From: Chiridota heheva
Lineage: Eukaryota > Echinodermata > Holothuroidea > Apodida > Chiridotidae
Direction: 5' to 3'
Length of the DNA: 64,000 nt
Assembly: GCA_020152595.1 (NCBI GenBank)
Contig: JAIGNY010002774.1
Span: forward strand, 62,501 to 126,500
Shown here: positions 43,304-55,500 of the stretch, piece after piece
How the letters are laid out: each line of letters begins with the position of its first letter
Position numbering within the stretch: position 1 is the first letter of the stretch
Made by a program: the position numbers and the translations under genes
The notes under the pieces: model-generated
Told to the model about the DNA's origin: nothing
Databases searched by the model: none
What the model saw: the letters and a program-made list of their open reading frames with translations, nothing else

Positions 43304-45423
43304 GGGTGTTTAAGATGCCTGCAGATATGGCGAACTGTTTGCCTGCATTGAGGATTTTGAAAGTGGAGTTGACCTAAGGGTCACCTGTAATTTGATTCCT
43401 GCCCATATTCACATTGAGGATATCAAAATTGGATTGATGCCAACATGGTCAATCCAAACCATCTTTGAAAACAAATACATGTGAAGTGATTTTCTTGCTC
43501 ATTTAAGTTTGTTATCTGCAATGTGATTGGATGAGAGGGGCACACCCCTAATTTGCATTGTATATTGTCCTGTGAAAAACAGACATCAAATTGATACATT
43601 TGGAGGCCAGGTTGTTCTACTTTCTCACTTAATTTGGGTTAAATTCTGTTTTAAAACTTTTGAAAGAGAAAATATTGCATCTGTTGGTTGATTCTTTCCT
43701 CCTTAATTTCAAACATGAAAGATTTACAGATTTCTCTTGCGTCCCTTTTTGAAGAAAATAATTTGCCATGGCAAATTCGTACTGTTTTCTTTAAAATGCA
43801 TATTAATTGCTACCAATATATAGGCCAAGGTTGTATCGTGAATTCATACCGTCTTTTCGTACTGTCCATAAAAATAAAGCTGAAAGTTACTTGTTACATT
43901 GTTTCTAAAGGGGATGTTTGCATGCTGTACAAGAGAGGAACTTACATGCTCTGGACTGGCTTCATTCAGAGCTGCCAGCTGTATTTACTTCTATTAAAGA
44001 ATAACTGTGATATATCGGTAGCATACGTTTTTCCTTCGGCAAAACCTTGACTTGTGCAGAAATTTGTTGAAGGCAAGTAAGACTTCTAAAAGTGGTTTGA
44101 TTTAGATTGAATAACAGTGCTGACCTTCTAAACTGAAAGAAAGAAGAAAAAAGGTGGGGGGGGGACATATTTCTCTAAAGCAGAAGTTCTTTTTGATATA
44201 ATCTAAACAGCAGACATTTCAAAGTCTAACCATTAGATGAGAATTAATAATAGGGAATTGACTTTGGTAGATATGTTGCTGAGGTAAAAGAAATTGAGAT
44301 GGGGGTCTTAAAATGGAGGGGATTCTAAAAATTGAGGGGGTCTTTGGTATGCAAGAAGAATATTGGTGACAGTGTTTTGCTGTAAAACATGGAATTTTAA
44401 AGACATTGAAAAAGATGATTTAAAGGACTCTTTCACCATGTATGAGTTTAAAATATGTGTGTGTTGAAGGGGTGTGTGGGGTGGGGGGGGGGAGGAAATA
44501 AAGTGGTATAGGAAGAAGCTGAAGTTGAACAAGAAGAAAGGATCCCCTGAAGAAACAGGAATAACCAACTTCTTGCCTAAGGTATTTACCAAACACAAGC
44601 AGACTAATACAACATGGAGCCGAATGAGGGATGAATATACGGTGACATTTTTATGTAGATATAGTTCATCCTGATTTGCTTATATACCATGTCCATGCAC
44701 CAGCTGAACCTACCCTCAAGCAATATCTTTCCTTAGGAGAAATGGTCCATCAATCATTCACAGTTAATGCACACATCACCTCAGGCATATGATACACAGA
44801 AATTATTATCACCAGTTTGAAAACAAACTTCTCCCACTAAGACATTTTACATGGGTGAGTGATTTCAATCACAAAAGTGCCTTGATTATTCAGCTCTGCT
44901 TTGTGTAATCTAATAAACACAAATAACCTTGGGCTACTTGGCTGTGGTGTGCATGGGAAAGGCAGATAAGCAATCATTGTTTTGAGTGGAAACACAATAC
45001 ACTGAACAGGAAGTCGGGTTGGTAATCGTCATACCTGAGTTTTCATGATTAACTCAGGTGTCGGGTGTGGGTCGGCTTAAAGAGAAACTTTTCAGCATGT
45101 GACCACTAAGATGTGTGAGATAAAAGTAGAGAGTTTTATTCCATCGTGAATAAAAGAGAACTTGAATGGCGAACTGAAATGAAATCTGTTGCTCACTAGT
45201 CTTTTTTTTGTCATGGTCCCCCCTCTCCCCACTTACTTTTTCCATATGGGTTATTCTTCCCTGTTCCAGGCCTGAATAATTATTGAGAAAAACAAACAAG
45301 TCACTCCCCAGCCCATGATAATTGAACCATCCAATTTGACAATAATTGTGTTTTGGTGGAGGAAATAATGTATGTCAGACATTATAAGTATATCCCTGAA
45401 CCAATCAACTTAAGCAATGGTCC
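43304..45423. other. 3' UTR of GADD45GIP1, then intergenic
   Basis: No further exons recognised. A G-run at 44482-44492. Plus ORF 43688-44050 shows no domain. Confidence 0.5.
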
Positions 45424-46019
45424 TAAAAGGAGACATAAAGTCTGATACAATCATTATTTCATATGATAGAGGATACAAATCTTAACCAACTACCAACAAC
45501 AGCAAGTCAAAATCTTATATCGATCTTAAGTTATTCATGCTTGAAGTTGACACATGGAGGCTGCCATTTTGTTTAATTCTGTATCGAAATATTGTGCATG
45601 ATGACATAGTTTCCCCAATAGGGACATAAGGAATTTAATGTGTTTCTTTATAAATGTGATTAAAGTTTTTGATGAAAATGATGTGACACAAAGTTCATGT
45701 GTACACACAAAATTCCTTGACACTTACATAAGAATTGTTTTTCTTCTCATAACCTAGAAATCTTGAGGTAGATTATAAAGAAATACAAAGCATTCCAACA
45801 TCCTCCTGGGCTGATGACATCATATTCTGCATGTTTTGAAATAAAAATGGCGGCTCCCATACTACTATTTAGTAGTAGAATTAAAGTTTTTGTTCATATA
45901 CTAATTGTGTTAGATTGCTGAAGGAGGTATAAAACTTGGTCAGAAAAATTTGTTATTTTTAATTCTATCATATGAAATAAGGATTATGTCTTTATGTCAC
46001 AGACTTTATGTCTCCTTTA
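45424..46019. mobile_element. MITE-B, about 595 bp
   Basis: Left AAAAGGAGACATAAAGTCTG...CATATGATAGA and right TCTATCATATGAAATAAGG...CAGACTTTATGTCTCCTTTA. Terminal repeats are roughly 45 bp. No ORF. Confidence 0.85.
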
Positions 46020-46497
46020 ATATTGTAATTTTTCTGTTTGCCCTGTATTATATATGATTTGCAAGACTGTTCAAATTTTCTGCCACTGTCTCAAAACATT
46101 CAAATAAATCAGAACCAAGGTTGCCTGCACTACTGGAGAGATAGCCCCTGTCCTGGTACCTCTCAGGGCAAGAAGTACCCTCCATTGCATGCTGCAAGAA
46201 GTGCACTACATGGATAGTTTTTCTTTTTAATAGGTGTTACTTATGCTCTGACTTTAAACAAGCTGGAATTGATACTCCAACATTCTTATATGAATATTTC
46301 ATGTTTTCGTTAAAAAGAAGTGCCATTGCGCTTCATTACCCCCCCTCCCTTCTTCTGAGCCATTCCTCATACATGCAAGCCTGATTGTTTTTCAACGTAT
46401 TTACTAAAGTGACATCATATGAAATGCTTTCTTCATGAGACCCCGCCCCTCACCCTTGTGGTGTGCAGGTGAAAATAAGTTTCCCTTTTGCAAACAT

Positions 46498-47005
46498 TAA
46501 AGGAGACAAAAGTTTGACATAATCCTTACTTCATATGATACAATTAAACAGGCCTGTAGCCAAGGGGAGATTCGTCTGAGCGAACGAACCCTCTTTTGTT
46601 GAGAAATTGAGAAATCTAAAAAATATAAGTAGCACCCGGAATTTAAAGATTTTTTGCCCTTTTATACGAAAAAACGATATCCTAGTGTATGGGTCAAGGG
46701 TATTTCTGTGTATGCATGATATTACCAAAACAAGCTTTTAAAAATTCTTGTCACAACAACATATTCAAACAATTTCTTTATAGCAAAGTATACAGAAATA
46801 CATTACATTCCATCGCTGTGTTGGGTAAAAATGTCATGTTTGACAAGATATGGAATTGAGCAAAATGGCAACCTTTATGTGTGGATTTCAAACATGAATA
46901 ACTTGACGTAGTAATAAGATTTTGACTTGCTGCTTGTGATATTCGGATTATATTTTGATTTTCTATCATGTGAATAGGATTGTATCAGACTTTGTTTCCT
47001 TTGAC
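46498..47005. mobile_element. MITE-B, second copy, with an inserted GTAGCCA-type fragment
   Basis: Left AAAGGAGACAAAAGTTTGAC and TTCATATGATAC; right TCTATCATGTGAA and CAGACTTTGTTTCCTTTG. At about 46548-46730 there is sequence resembling the element at 55730-55885 (GCCTGTAGCCAAGGGGAG, GCCCTTTTATACG). Confidence 0.8.
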
Positions 47006-47204
47006 AAATTTAAGCAGAAAACTTTTAACAAACTACAGTGCTAGTGATCAAGCAAAATCATCTTAAAGACCAAGGACTCTGAAAAATAAAAATGAAATAG
47101 TAAAGAAACTTCTTCAATACCTTGTTCCGTTAATATCAAGTTCTTTCAACCATTTTTTGTTTCAACCATGCACCTCCCCTCACGATCACAGCTTTTTGAC
47201 CTTT

Positions 47205-47340
47205 TGTCCTTAAATTTATCTCATTCTCCCCCTGTTTCCTTTACTTCCTACCTCTAGAATGATCTGACCTCTCAGGCACAATTTGACCTTAGTTGTTGTG
47301 GTGCCGTTAAGCCATCATCAAACAAACAAACAAACAAACT
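47205..47340 (-). mobile_element. Reverse copy of the (TTGT)n SINE-like repeat
   Basis: TGCCGTTAAGCCATCATCAAAC and (AAAC)n in reverse relative to 15833-16030; also CTCTAGAATGATCTGACCTC and CAGGCACAATTTGACC. Confidence 0.7.
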
Positions 47341-47469
47341 TTCTCCTTTGTAAATGACTGCAGTATGGAAAGTCTACATTAGAAGGTTGGCTCCCTCATC
47401 GTCACGTTGTCAATTGTTAATGTCTTTTAAAGATTGATTGATGGCTAGTTGATTATTTCAAACTGAGTA

Positions 47470-47735
47470 AACTATAGGAAATTTAGTTTATTTTGTACTA
47501 CTTCATGACATTTAATCAATAAGTCACAAAATCTCAGGAAAATACAATAAATTTATACATGAAGACGTTTAAGGTATATGATGTCTCAACTAATCTATTT
47601 TCAGTCGTTTCTACACATGAGACACAACTTTGATCTAATATCTCCTTAACAGAATAGTATATTGGAGTATCTTTACCATTTTGTTTCTTTCATAAAAAAT
47701 AAAAAACTTGCTTGACCTCTGAACTAAATCTTTTA
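47470..47735 (+). mobile_element. MITE-A, diverged partial copy
   Basis: Recognisable by AAATCTCAGGAAAATACAAT, CTATTTTCAGTCGTTTCTAC, TATCTCCTTAACAGAATAG and CTTGACCTCTGAACTAAATC. Confidence 0.65.
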
Positions 47736-49237
47736 TCCTTATTAATGCAAGTTATATTATTACACTTGGCGCCCCATCTGCCCATATAAACAGATCTTTA
47801 TTTTAGTTGCGACGATTTTACACATCTGTAATCTAATTAGACCTCATTTTTCGCAACTTGAAGAAGACCGACTTGGAAATGTTTCACTTGGACTTGACTT
47901 GACTTTGACTTGTAAATATTATAACCGACTCGTCGTACTCCGGCTCAACAGATATATCTGATTGACTGGACTCCAACTCGAAAGATTTGTGACTCCAAAT
48001 TGTGACTTACTCATTTCATCTCTACAATCGGGTGTAAAAAGTGCCGGGGGAGGAGGAACGACCTTTTAGGGGCACTTCCCAAGTCATATGCATGTGTCCG
48101 CCCCTATCTGTAGATAATAAAATAAAAGGGGCGCTTCATTCTTAAAAAGGGGCACTTTTCCAATGGGAACACTTTTCCCCCATACATGCATGGGACTGAC
48201 AAACCGTTTCCTAGTAATTGGTCAGTAGCATTTCATTTTTAATGGGGCACTGCTGTTAAAAAAAAATGGATTGTGCACCTTTGACAGTAATTAAGGTTCC
48301 CCTTTTTTTAAAAGGGGCACTTTTGTGGTTTTTCAGAAAAGTGGGGAGACGTAGCACCAGGCCTTCGGTTCCAACAACTATGGCTACAATTACTCTTCAT
48401 GATATGTTGTCTGCAGTGCAGGTGTATGTTTTGTTATTCAAAATAGAAAGCAAATACCTTTACGAGACTGTTTTTTCCATCACATTAGAAAATTCAATTG
48501 TAGCCTCCAAAAAGCTCGGAGCTAAATTAGAACAATTTAAACAAAAGAGTCAGTTTTATTTATTCCTCGTCCCATGGTTACCTCTATAGAAAGGAGATAA
48601 GTAGTTGGACAAACTAGAATAAGTTACAATTGTTTTGATACATTTTCATACTGTATCTCAAAGGACGTCATCTAAATGATAATCAACGAATAATCTTATC
48701 AAAACGTTCTTTTAATCAGATAATTAAGGAATACGTACAGTGGATGATTTGTGATCGGTGTAGGCCTACATCTGTACCATATTTTCTTCAGTCATCATTT
48801 GAGAGTTATTCAAACCTGTCAATTCAGGAGTTAAAACTATGACGAAGAAGATAGAAGCATGTCCGTTTTCGTCAGATCAGATTCTGACACTACTTGCCAA
48901 GAAAGAGCTTTAAAAACAGTACATGAAGGGAATCGCCTTTCATGCCTTTGGAGAAATGTTTTGCTTGTTACAACTTACAAAAACATATGACGCGTCTTTT
49001 TTTCATGACGTGGTCTGTTCGGCTGTTTCTCGCACGCTCAAGAAAGTTTCTTCAACGAGCTTGAAGTGAATGATTATGCTATAGTCAGCTATAGTTTTAT
49101 CGCGGAGATAGAAATTCGATTTGGTCGAAATATTTATGCCATTACCGATTAATAATCAACTAAGCAATAACAGCCCGGAAGTGACGTCACTAGTTAAATG
49201 CAAGCTTATGCTTAATACAATAATTATATCTTAAATC
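47736..49237. other. Intergenic / promoter side of the ST8Sia-like gene
   Basis: GGGGCACTTTT recurs several times at 48060-48320. No TATA box or start site can be assigned with confidence. Confidence 0.4.
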
Positions 49238-49503
49238 ATGCATCCGACCGTGTGTAGGAAAGCAATCTTTAAGGTCGCCAGAGGAGTTGTTGTCTTCTTC
49301 GTTTGTTACGTAGTATTTATTTTCATTTTTCGTGAAGAAACTCTGTTCACAGCAAAGAAGGAAAATGTAACTTTAAATGCGAATTTGAGGTTTCCATCTA
49401 GAGATTCAATACAAATATCCTTTAAAAATACCATTCAAATGCCCACAGATGAAATGACTATTCTTCAAAAATTGCGAATGGAGCAGAAAGCAAAATACAA
49501 CAG
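49238..49503 (+). CDS. ST8SIA-like: ST8Sia-like exon 1: cytoplasmic tail and membrane anchor
   Basis: ATG at 49238. Residues 1-15 are basic and residues 16-31 ([16 protein letters not shown]) form a single hydrophobic anchor, followed by a luminal stem. The exon ends AACAG before donor GTAAGA at 49504, phase 2. No upstream in-frame alternative looks better. Confidence 0.85.
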
Positions 49504-52500
49504 GTAAGAAAAACTAGCAGATAGTGCATGCCTTGAGCAGTTGAGAAAACGTATCTCATCCAACAGACCATAAACGGCTGTCCTGGGTAATTTTGTTGAA
49601 GGGAGGGATACTATATATATGCTCTCGTAATATTTAAAAAGGCCCACGACGTCTGCGATCCTGTTCAGCCGACTCAGAGAGAAAATGTTGATATTTCCCC
49701 TTGCCCCTGTCGGGATCCCAGTCGATGAATTCCCCCACCCCGTCGGTTACATGACCTTTCCCCTAAGTAAGAATTACACCCCTAAGCTGCTCCGGCAGAT
49801 TGTTTCCCCCCACCCCCACCCCAATTGTGTGATGCTGGCTATACTCCACTGCCCTCCATTGGGACCTTTATCTGTTGGAAACAATCAGAGGCGGTGGAAC
49901 ATGTCTGAATCCGGGGGCACAGGATCTGAGGGGTTCTTTCCAACTCATATTTTGATAGCTTGTAGCACAGCAGTAGGCTATAGCTTTATATGGTAAATTT
50001 ACCTCCTCATCTCCCTCCCGCCCACCGGGAAACTTTGATCGTTCCGGAATTACCAGTGACCCATTTAACCTTCTGTTTTTCTTCTCATTAATTCACAGCT
50101 TCAAATATTCAAGATATTTTGGTCCAAAATTCAGTAAAGTATAACAAATTTATACCAAAATCTACAAAAATTTGAAATTGTTATAGATCACAATATCATC
50201 ATAAGGCAATTTTATTGGTTATATAAATTGGAATATATTTACTGTCTAACAGAATGAGAAAAACAAATAAGAGGTCCTTAGATCAGATGGCCTAAATTCG
50301 CCTTCAGCGAGTCAGTGGCAGGACCCAAAATGATTAAAGGCGCTCCACGAGTTAAATTTGTAGTATTTTGCTCGATGTTTGTGTTACTTTCTTCAATCTG
50401 TCAATGAAAAGATCAATTTTCATAACTGAATAAGGAGACTTAGATATATTTTAAATAACTCTTTTATCTCTGTAAAGGGACACTTTTTAATCTTTACACA
50501 AAAGATAGGAGAGAGCACATCAGTTTATGTCATGGCAATGGCCTCGGGTCCAAATAGTAAGTTTTGCCTTGTATGACCCATTTAAAAGATGCCCCACTAA
50601 TGAAATTTGGGGTTTCTCCCACACTCCAGAAACTGAGAAAGGTCCTATTTCAGGTATTTCAAAGAGTTGTTACAAATTATAAGCTGGGAAAATAAAGGTA
50701 GGCAGAGGTAAAGGTCTTTTAAGTATAAAAGGTCCAATATGTAGGGAGAAAAAAGTTTAACAATGTTTAAAAGGGCAGGTTTTATCTCTAAAAAAGGCAA
50801 TTGTCCTCTTTGAAAGGACACTTTTCCACCACATTCATACGCCTCGTCTGGCAAATCCTGGAGCCTTTCATGTAAGGAATGCCCCACCCTAATGCCCCAC
50901 CACCGAAATATCAACTGCAGTTCTTTTATGTTGAGTTGTGATTACAGGGAGTTGTGAGTGGGATATGACCTGCACTTGTTTCCGGCCCGTCTGCCTGTCG
51001 ATATGCCGAAAAGTCTCATCAAGCAATAAATTAATCTGATAAATCGGTTATTTTCTGGTCGAAGCTTGACCTGATATACCCGAACGATGGTATCGGGCCT
51101 GTATGAAAAGGACAGACAATTTTACAGCAAGGAACCGGCAAATCTAATGGCTCTGATATATGGATATGTTGTAAAGTATCTACGTATTCCTGAAACTATA
51201 TATTAACTGATTAAAGGCTCAACCTGACAAGCTTTTACATTCGTTTACTGTCAGACTGTTGCCAGGGGTGTAAATAGACTTCGAACGCTTGTGGGAGGGG
51301 GAGACAAATTATGTGTCTACAATAATTATAGAACTATATAGTACGGTCATAAAGATAGCCAAACAATTATATTTTCCAGAACATTTTAAAAAGTATTTTG
51401 TCTTTTTGCGTAGAAACAAAAACCATAAATTATAACCATAATAATTTTCCTACAAATTTTCTTCAATAGAGGTCATATTTTTTCCGAGACCCGACGAAAT
51501 AGTCAAAATTGAAATTGCTGTATGATATTTCTAAGGGTTTAATCCCCCTCCCTCCCCGCACCTGACTGTTGTCGATATTTTCTGTGGTATTAGGATAGAC
51601 CTTTATTTATTCATCTTATTTCTACAGTAATGTACATATGGAGTCGATTAACATTACAGAAGACGCCAAGCCGTCGGGAGAAACAAAACCGAAACAAATA
51701 GAGGTGCAACCGAAACCTGTCCAAAGAATTGAAAAAACTCGAGTCATCAAAGTTGTTAAAGTAGTTCGCGTGCGAGAGGTTACAGCCCGTGAAATAGCAG
51801 CGAGGAAAGCAGCCGCGGAAAATGCAAACAAGTCGACAGCTTCCGAAAAAAGCCGAATCCCCGACCCGAAACCTCTCGAACCAGAGGCTATGTTTGTTGC
51901 TTCGCGGTTGACGGTCAATACTACCGGTAACATTAGTCAAGGGTAAGCTGCCTAACTAACTACTAGTGTATTTACACTTTTGGGAATCAAATGTACCCCA
52001 GACCAGAGAGATGTCATTTTAGAGAGACATCTCTCTGCCCAGACAGAGAGAACAGAAGGGGCCCATTGGAGAAAGATGAGGTAAAAGGAGAAAAAGGAAG
52101 AGACAAGAGGAAGCAGAAACTTGATTAATGAAATTAGGGCACCATGATATCACAGTAAGGGTGTAGCCAGGGCATCATGATATAACAGTAAGGGTGTAGC
52201 CAGGGCATCATGATATCACAGTAAGGGTGTAGCCAGGGTTGATGGGGACGTATGATCCCTTCCAAAAAAAACTGAAAATTAAAAAAAGTATGGTTCAGAA
52301 AATATGTTAAAAGATCCAGATTATAAGGCGATGAAATTGTAATAGACCAGTGGCGCCGGCAATGAGGAGGGGCATGGGGGCACGTGCCCCCCCCCCCCAT
52401 GCCCGAAATTTGACAAAATTATTTTGTCCAAAATGGCTATTTTTGACTTGTTTTATGGGAGTGGGGGTAGTCTGTATCATTGCAAAATTATATGCTACTA

Positions 52501-55500
52501 TATCAGATTGTACCATATATTGATTGAGGTGCAAATTTGGTACAAACCCGTGTATTGCACACATTCAGTCTTTTTAAGGAATCTAAAACTTGGAAAATGT
52601 GAAGTTTCCCTGGGGTTTTGCTCCCGGACCCCCACCGGGGATTTTCCCTTGGACCCTACAAGGGGCCCTATGGCGGTCCCCTTGACCCAATGCCGAAAGG
52701 GTTTGTGCCCTCCTCCCCCTTCCCCAAATACCGAACCCTGATGGCGCCACTGTAACATACTGCTATTTGGACGACATTTACGAAAATATTTTAGGCCATT
52801 AGCATTTTTTTCTCAGCGACCTCTCATCTGAACAGCTGAAAGACTTGCTAACGACCTCTGCAAAATGCAAAGAAGTTTATTCTAGTGGCATACGTCTCAA
52901 GCAAGTAAACAGTTGAAGGCAAAAACATGTTCAAATTCAGAAATGTATTGGTGACGGAAGAAGGTGGATAACCCAACTTCTTAAACTAATACAGTCCGGA
53001 AGCATGCCTATTAATAGGAACATTTATAACACACGAGAATATTGAAGTCATGCAGCCATATTGTTCAGATGTTGTCATACTTTCTAAACGATGTACCTGA
53101 AATATTATAAATCACAGTGTTGAAAAATATTTCAATTTTCAAAATGGCCGTTTTGTGCCTAAAAGCTTAGCTCTATTGTCTGTTTTTCATAATATTTCGA
53201 AAACGGCGTGGTGAACATATCAAATGGGAGTGGAAAAGTTGTAGCCATAAATGAAGGTATTTTCATGAGTTTTAAGATTCCACTAGCAAAGATATTTTTC
53301 CCAGACGTATTTCAAATTTGAAATATGTAAAGTTGCATAAGGCTTTAACGCTAGGATAGCAAAGGATCATGGGAAATATAACAAAATAGCGGCTTGCATG
53401 TAGCAAAATGTTCTCATTTTTAGGAACATTTACGTTCCCATTAATAGTCATACTACTGGACCGTTATATGAATAGGCAACTACACCTCATCAGAATTCAG
53501 TACACCTCTAATAATATTTTACATTGTTGTTCATGCATCGATTTTCTCACAGAAACCTAATGAGTCACAGGATGTGGCACTTCAACGACACCCATGCCGA
53601 AAGGATTTATCTTTACCAAAAGCTGCTATCCTCAAGCATACCATTGAACAAGACCAATGTTCATACCTTTAGGTAATTTCTTTTTTCTTTTTGAAATATG
53701 GAATCTTTAAATTAGAAGATTAAAAATGGCTGACGTCACAGCTAACAGGCTCTTTAGTTGATTACCTCGACATTTCCCCAAATGTTTCAGGCTTTGGGTT
53801 CAGCATCTTCCGTCCTTCCTGTCAGATCATGGTATCCATATAAAACATAGTAAGTCATGATCATATACCGGCACGCACCAAACGTATCTGGAGGGAGGGG
53901 CAAGATAGAGGTAACCAACATAATCAAGCATTTCAGCAACCCGTATTGACAGGTGTTTGAACATTTAGATTGTAATCGTCTCATGACTTAAAAAAGTTGG
54001 CTCCAGTGGCGAGATCTACTCCACTCAACATAACAGTATGTATAGACCTGCATGTGTATAAACTATTCCCCATAAATTGCTGTTTGCATCTCCAAATTTC
54101 CAGGCTTAATCACGCCGCTGCACACAGCCATGGTCGGCCCACAAACAAATTCACTCCTCCCTCGCCAGCTCGCCCTGTCCCAGGAAATATTTGTTAACTC
54201 GCATAAGTCGATGCATTCTTTAGATCATAAAGTTGGCCATCAGGTTATAATACCTTCATTAATAATTTCGCCGGAGAATTGTAAACTTTGGTCCCCAGGT
54301 TTGTTACAAGCAATGGCATTCGACAACACGATTTCATTAATCAAAACTTGGTTAAAGTTGTTAAAAACATGACATTGCTAGTGCAAGACACATAGCCCTG
54401 CTCCTGGGATTTCACGTCAGGGAATTACTGGTCACGTCTGTGCCTACGATTTATGGTCATGCACAAGAAAGTCAGAATTTTACTAATTGTCTCTCAGAAA
54501 GTGTCTACATTCGCAAATACAAAAATTCTGACCTATTAGAAAGAAAGCAAGTGAGAGTTAATTAATATGCAAATTACAGTATATTTAATAATATGCAAAT
54601 TGCAGTATATCTAAACTGATTGATCGTACATATTCAATCACATGTTTTGTTTATATTATTTATACTCACACCACAGGCGTGAACTCCAGCAGCGTAAACT
54701 AACCAAAACTTTCATCGTTACGCAACAAAACTCACCAATTGGGACCAAGCTTCCTTTTTACATCAATGCACTGAAAAAGGTGAAAGGAGGAAAGAAAGTG
54801 CTAAATCTCTTCGACGTGGACAAAGCTTTCTTTGGAAAAGTCCCCAAAGTAATCAATCGTCTTTCTTTATTTCTATTCTTTGCGGTTATCTGGGTTATGT
54901 GCAATTCAAAGAATATCTACTTTCACGTCACAGGTAAATTTTGTGAAGTCACTTCCTGAACGGATATTGATGTGCTTGTTAGTATGTTTGTAAAACATTT
55001 CGACCAATCAGAAAAGTTGAATTGTATTACATATCTATCTCCACATGTACACACTATCTGGCCTTCAATTAGATGCATGTATGCACGGGCACGGACATCC
55101 CACTCGCCACAGTAATTGAAGGGTACTTCTCATTGGAAAAAAACGGCACTTTTGTCAGTTTTCGAAAAGCAAGTTGTATGGTTATTTTTTGTATCTTAGC
55201 GTGACCCCCATCTCCCCCTCCCACACACACACACACTTCTGGCTCCTTCCCCTAACTTTCGATAGGCAAATCCCATCATGGGTTTGAGATTGGGGACCAG
55301 TGTTGGCAATTGCCCATTGAGTGAATAGGTAAAAAGCCTAAGCTTTTGAAAATTATTAAGGACCTTGCCACTCCCATCACGGCCCTCGGTGTCAGGGCCC
55401 CTGATAAATTACGTGCTTTAATTGTGTCAAATAAATACTAAATGTATGTTACATTTTGTATGAACTATGTAGGATTTGTAAGTAGATTTCTATTTGACTT

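Noticed and set aside
54104..54372. Possible extra ST8Sia-like exon after a CCAG acceptor
   Set aside because: Exons 3 and 4 already join in phase through conserved stem sequence; this segment has no family similarity and would interrupt it.
54849..54959. Hydrophobic extension after exon 4 ([12 protein letters not shown])
   Set aside because: It is read-through of the donor at 54849; the continuing catalytic domain is encoded at 58555.
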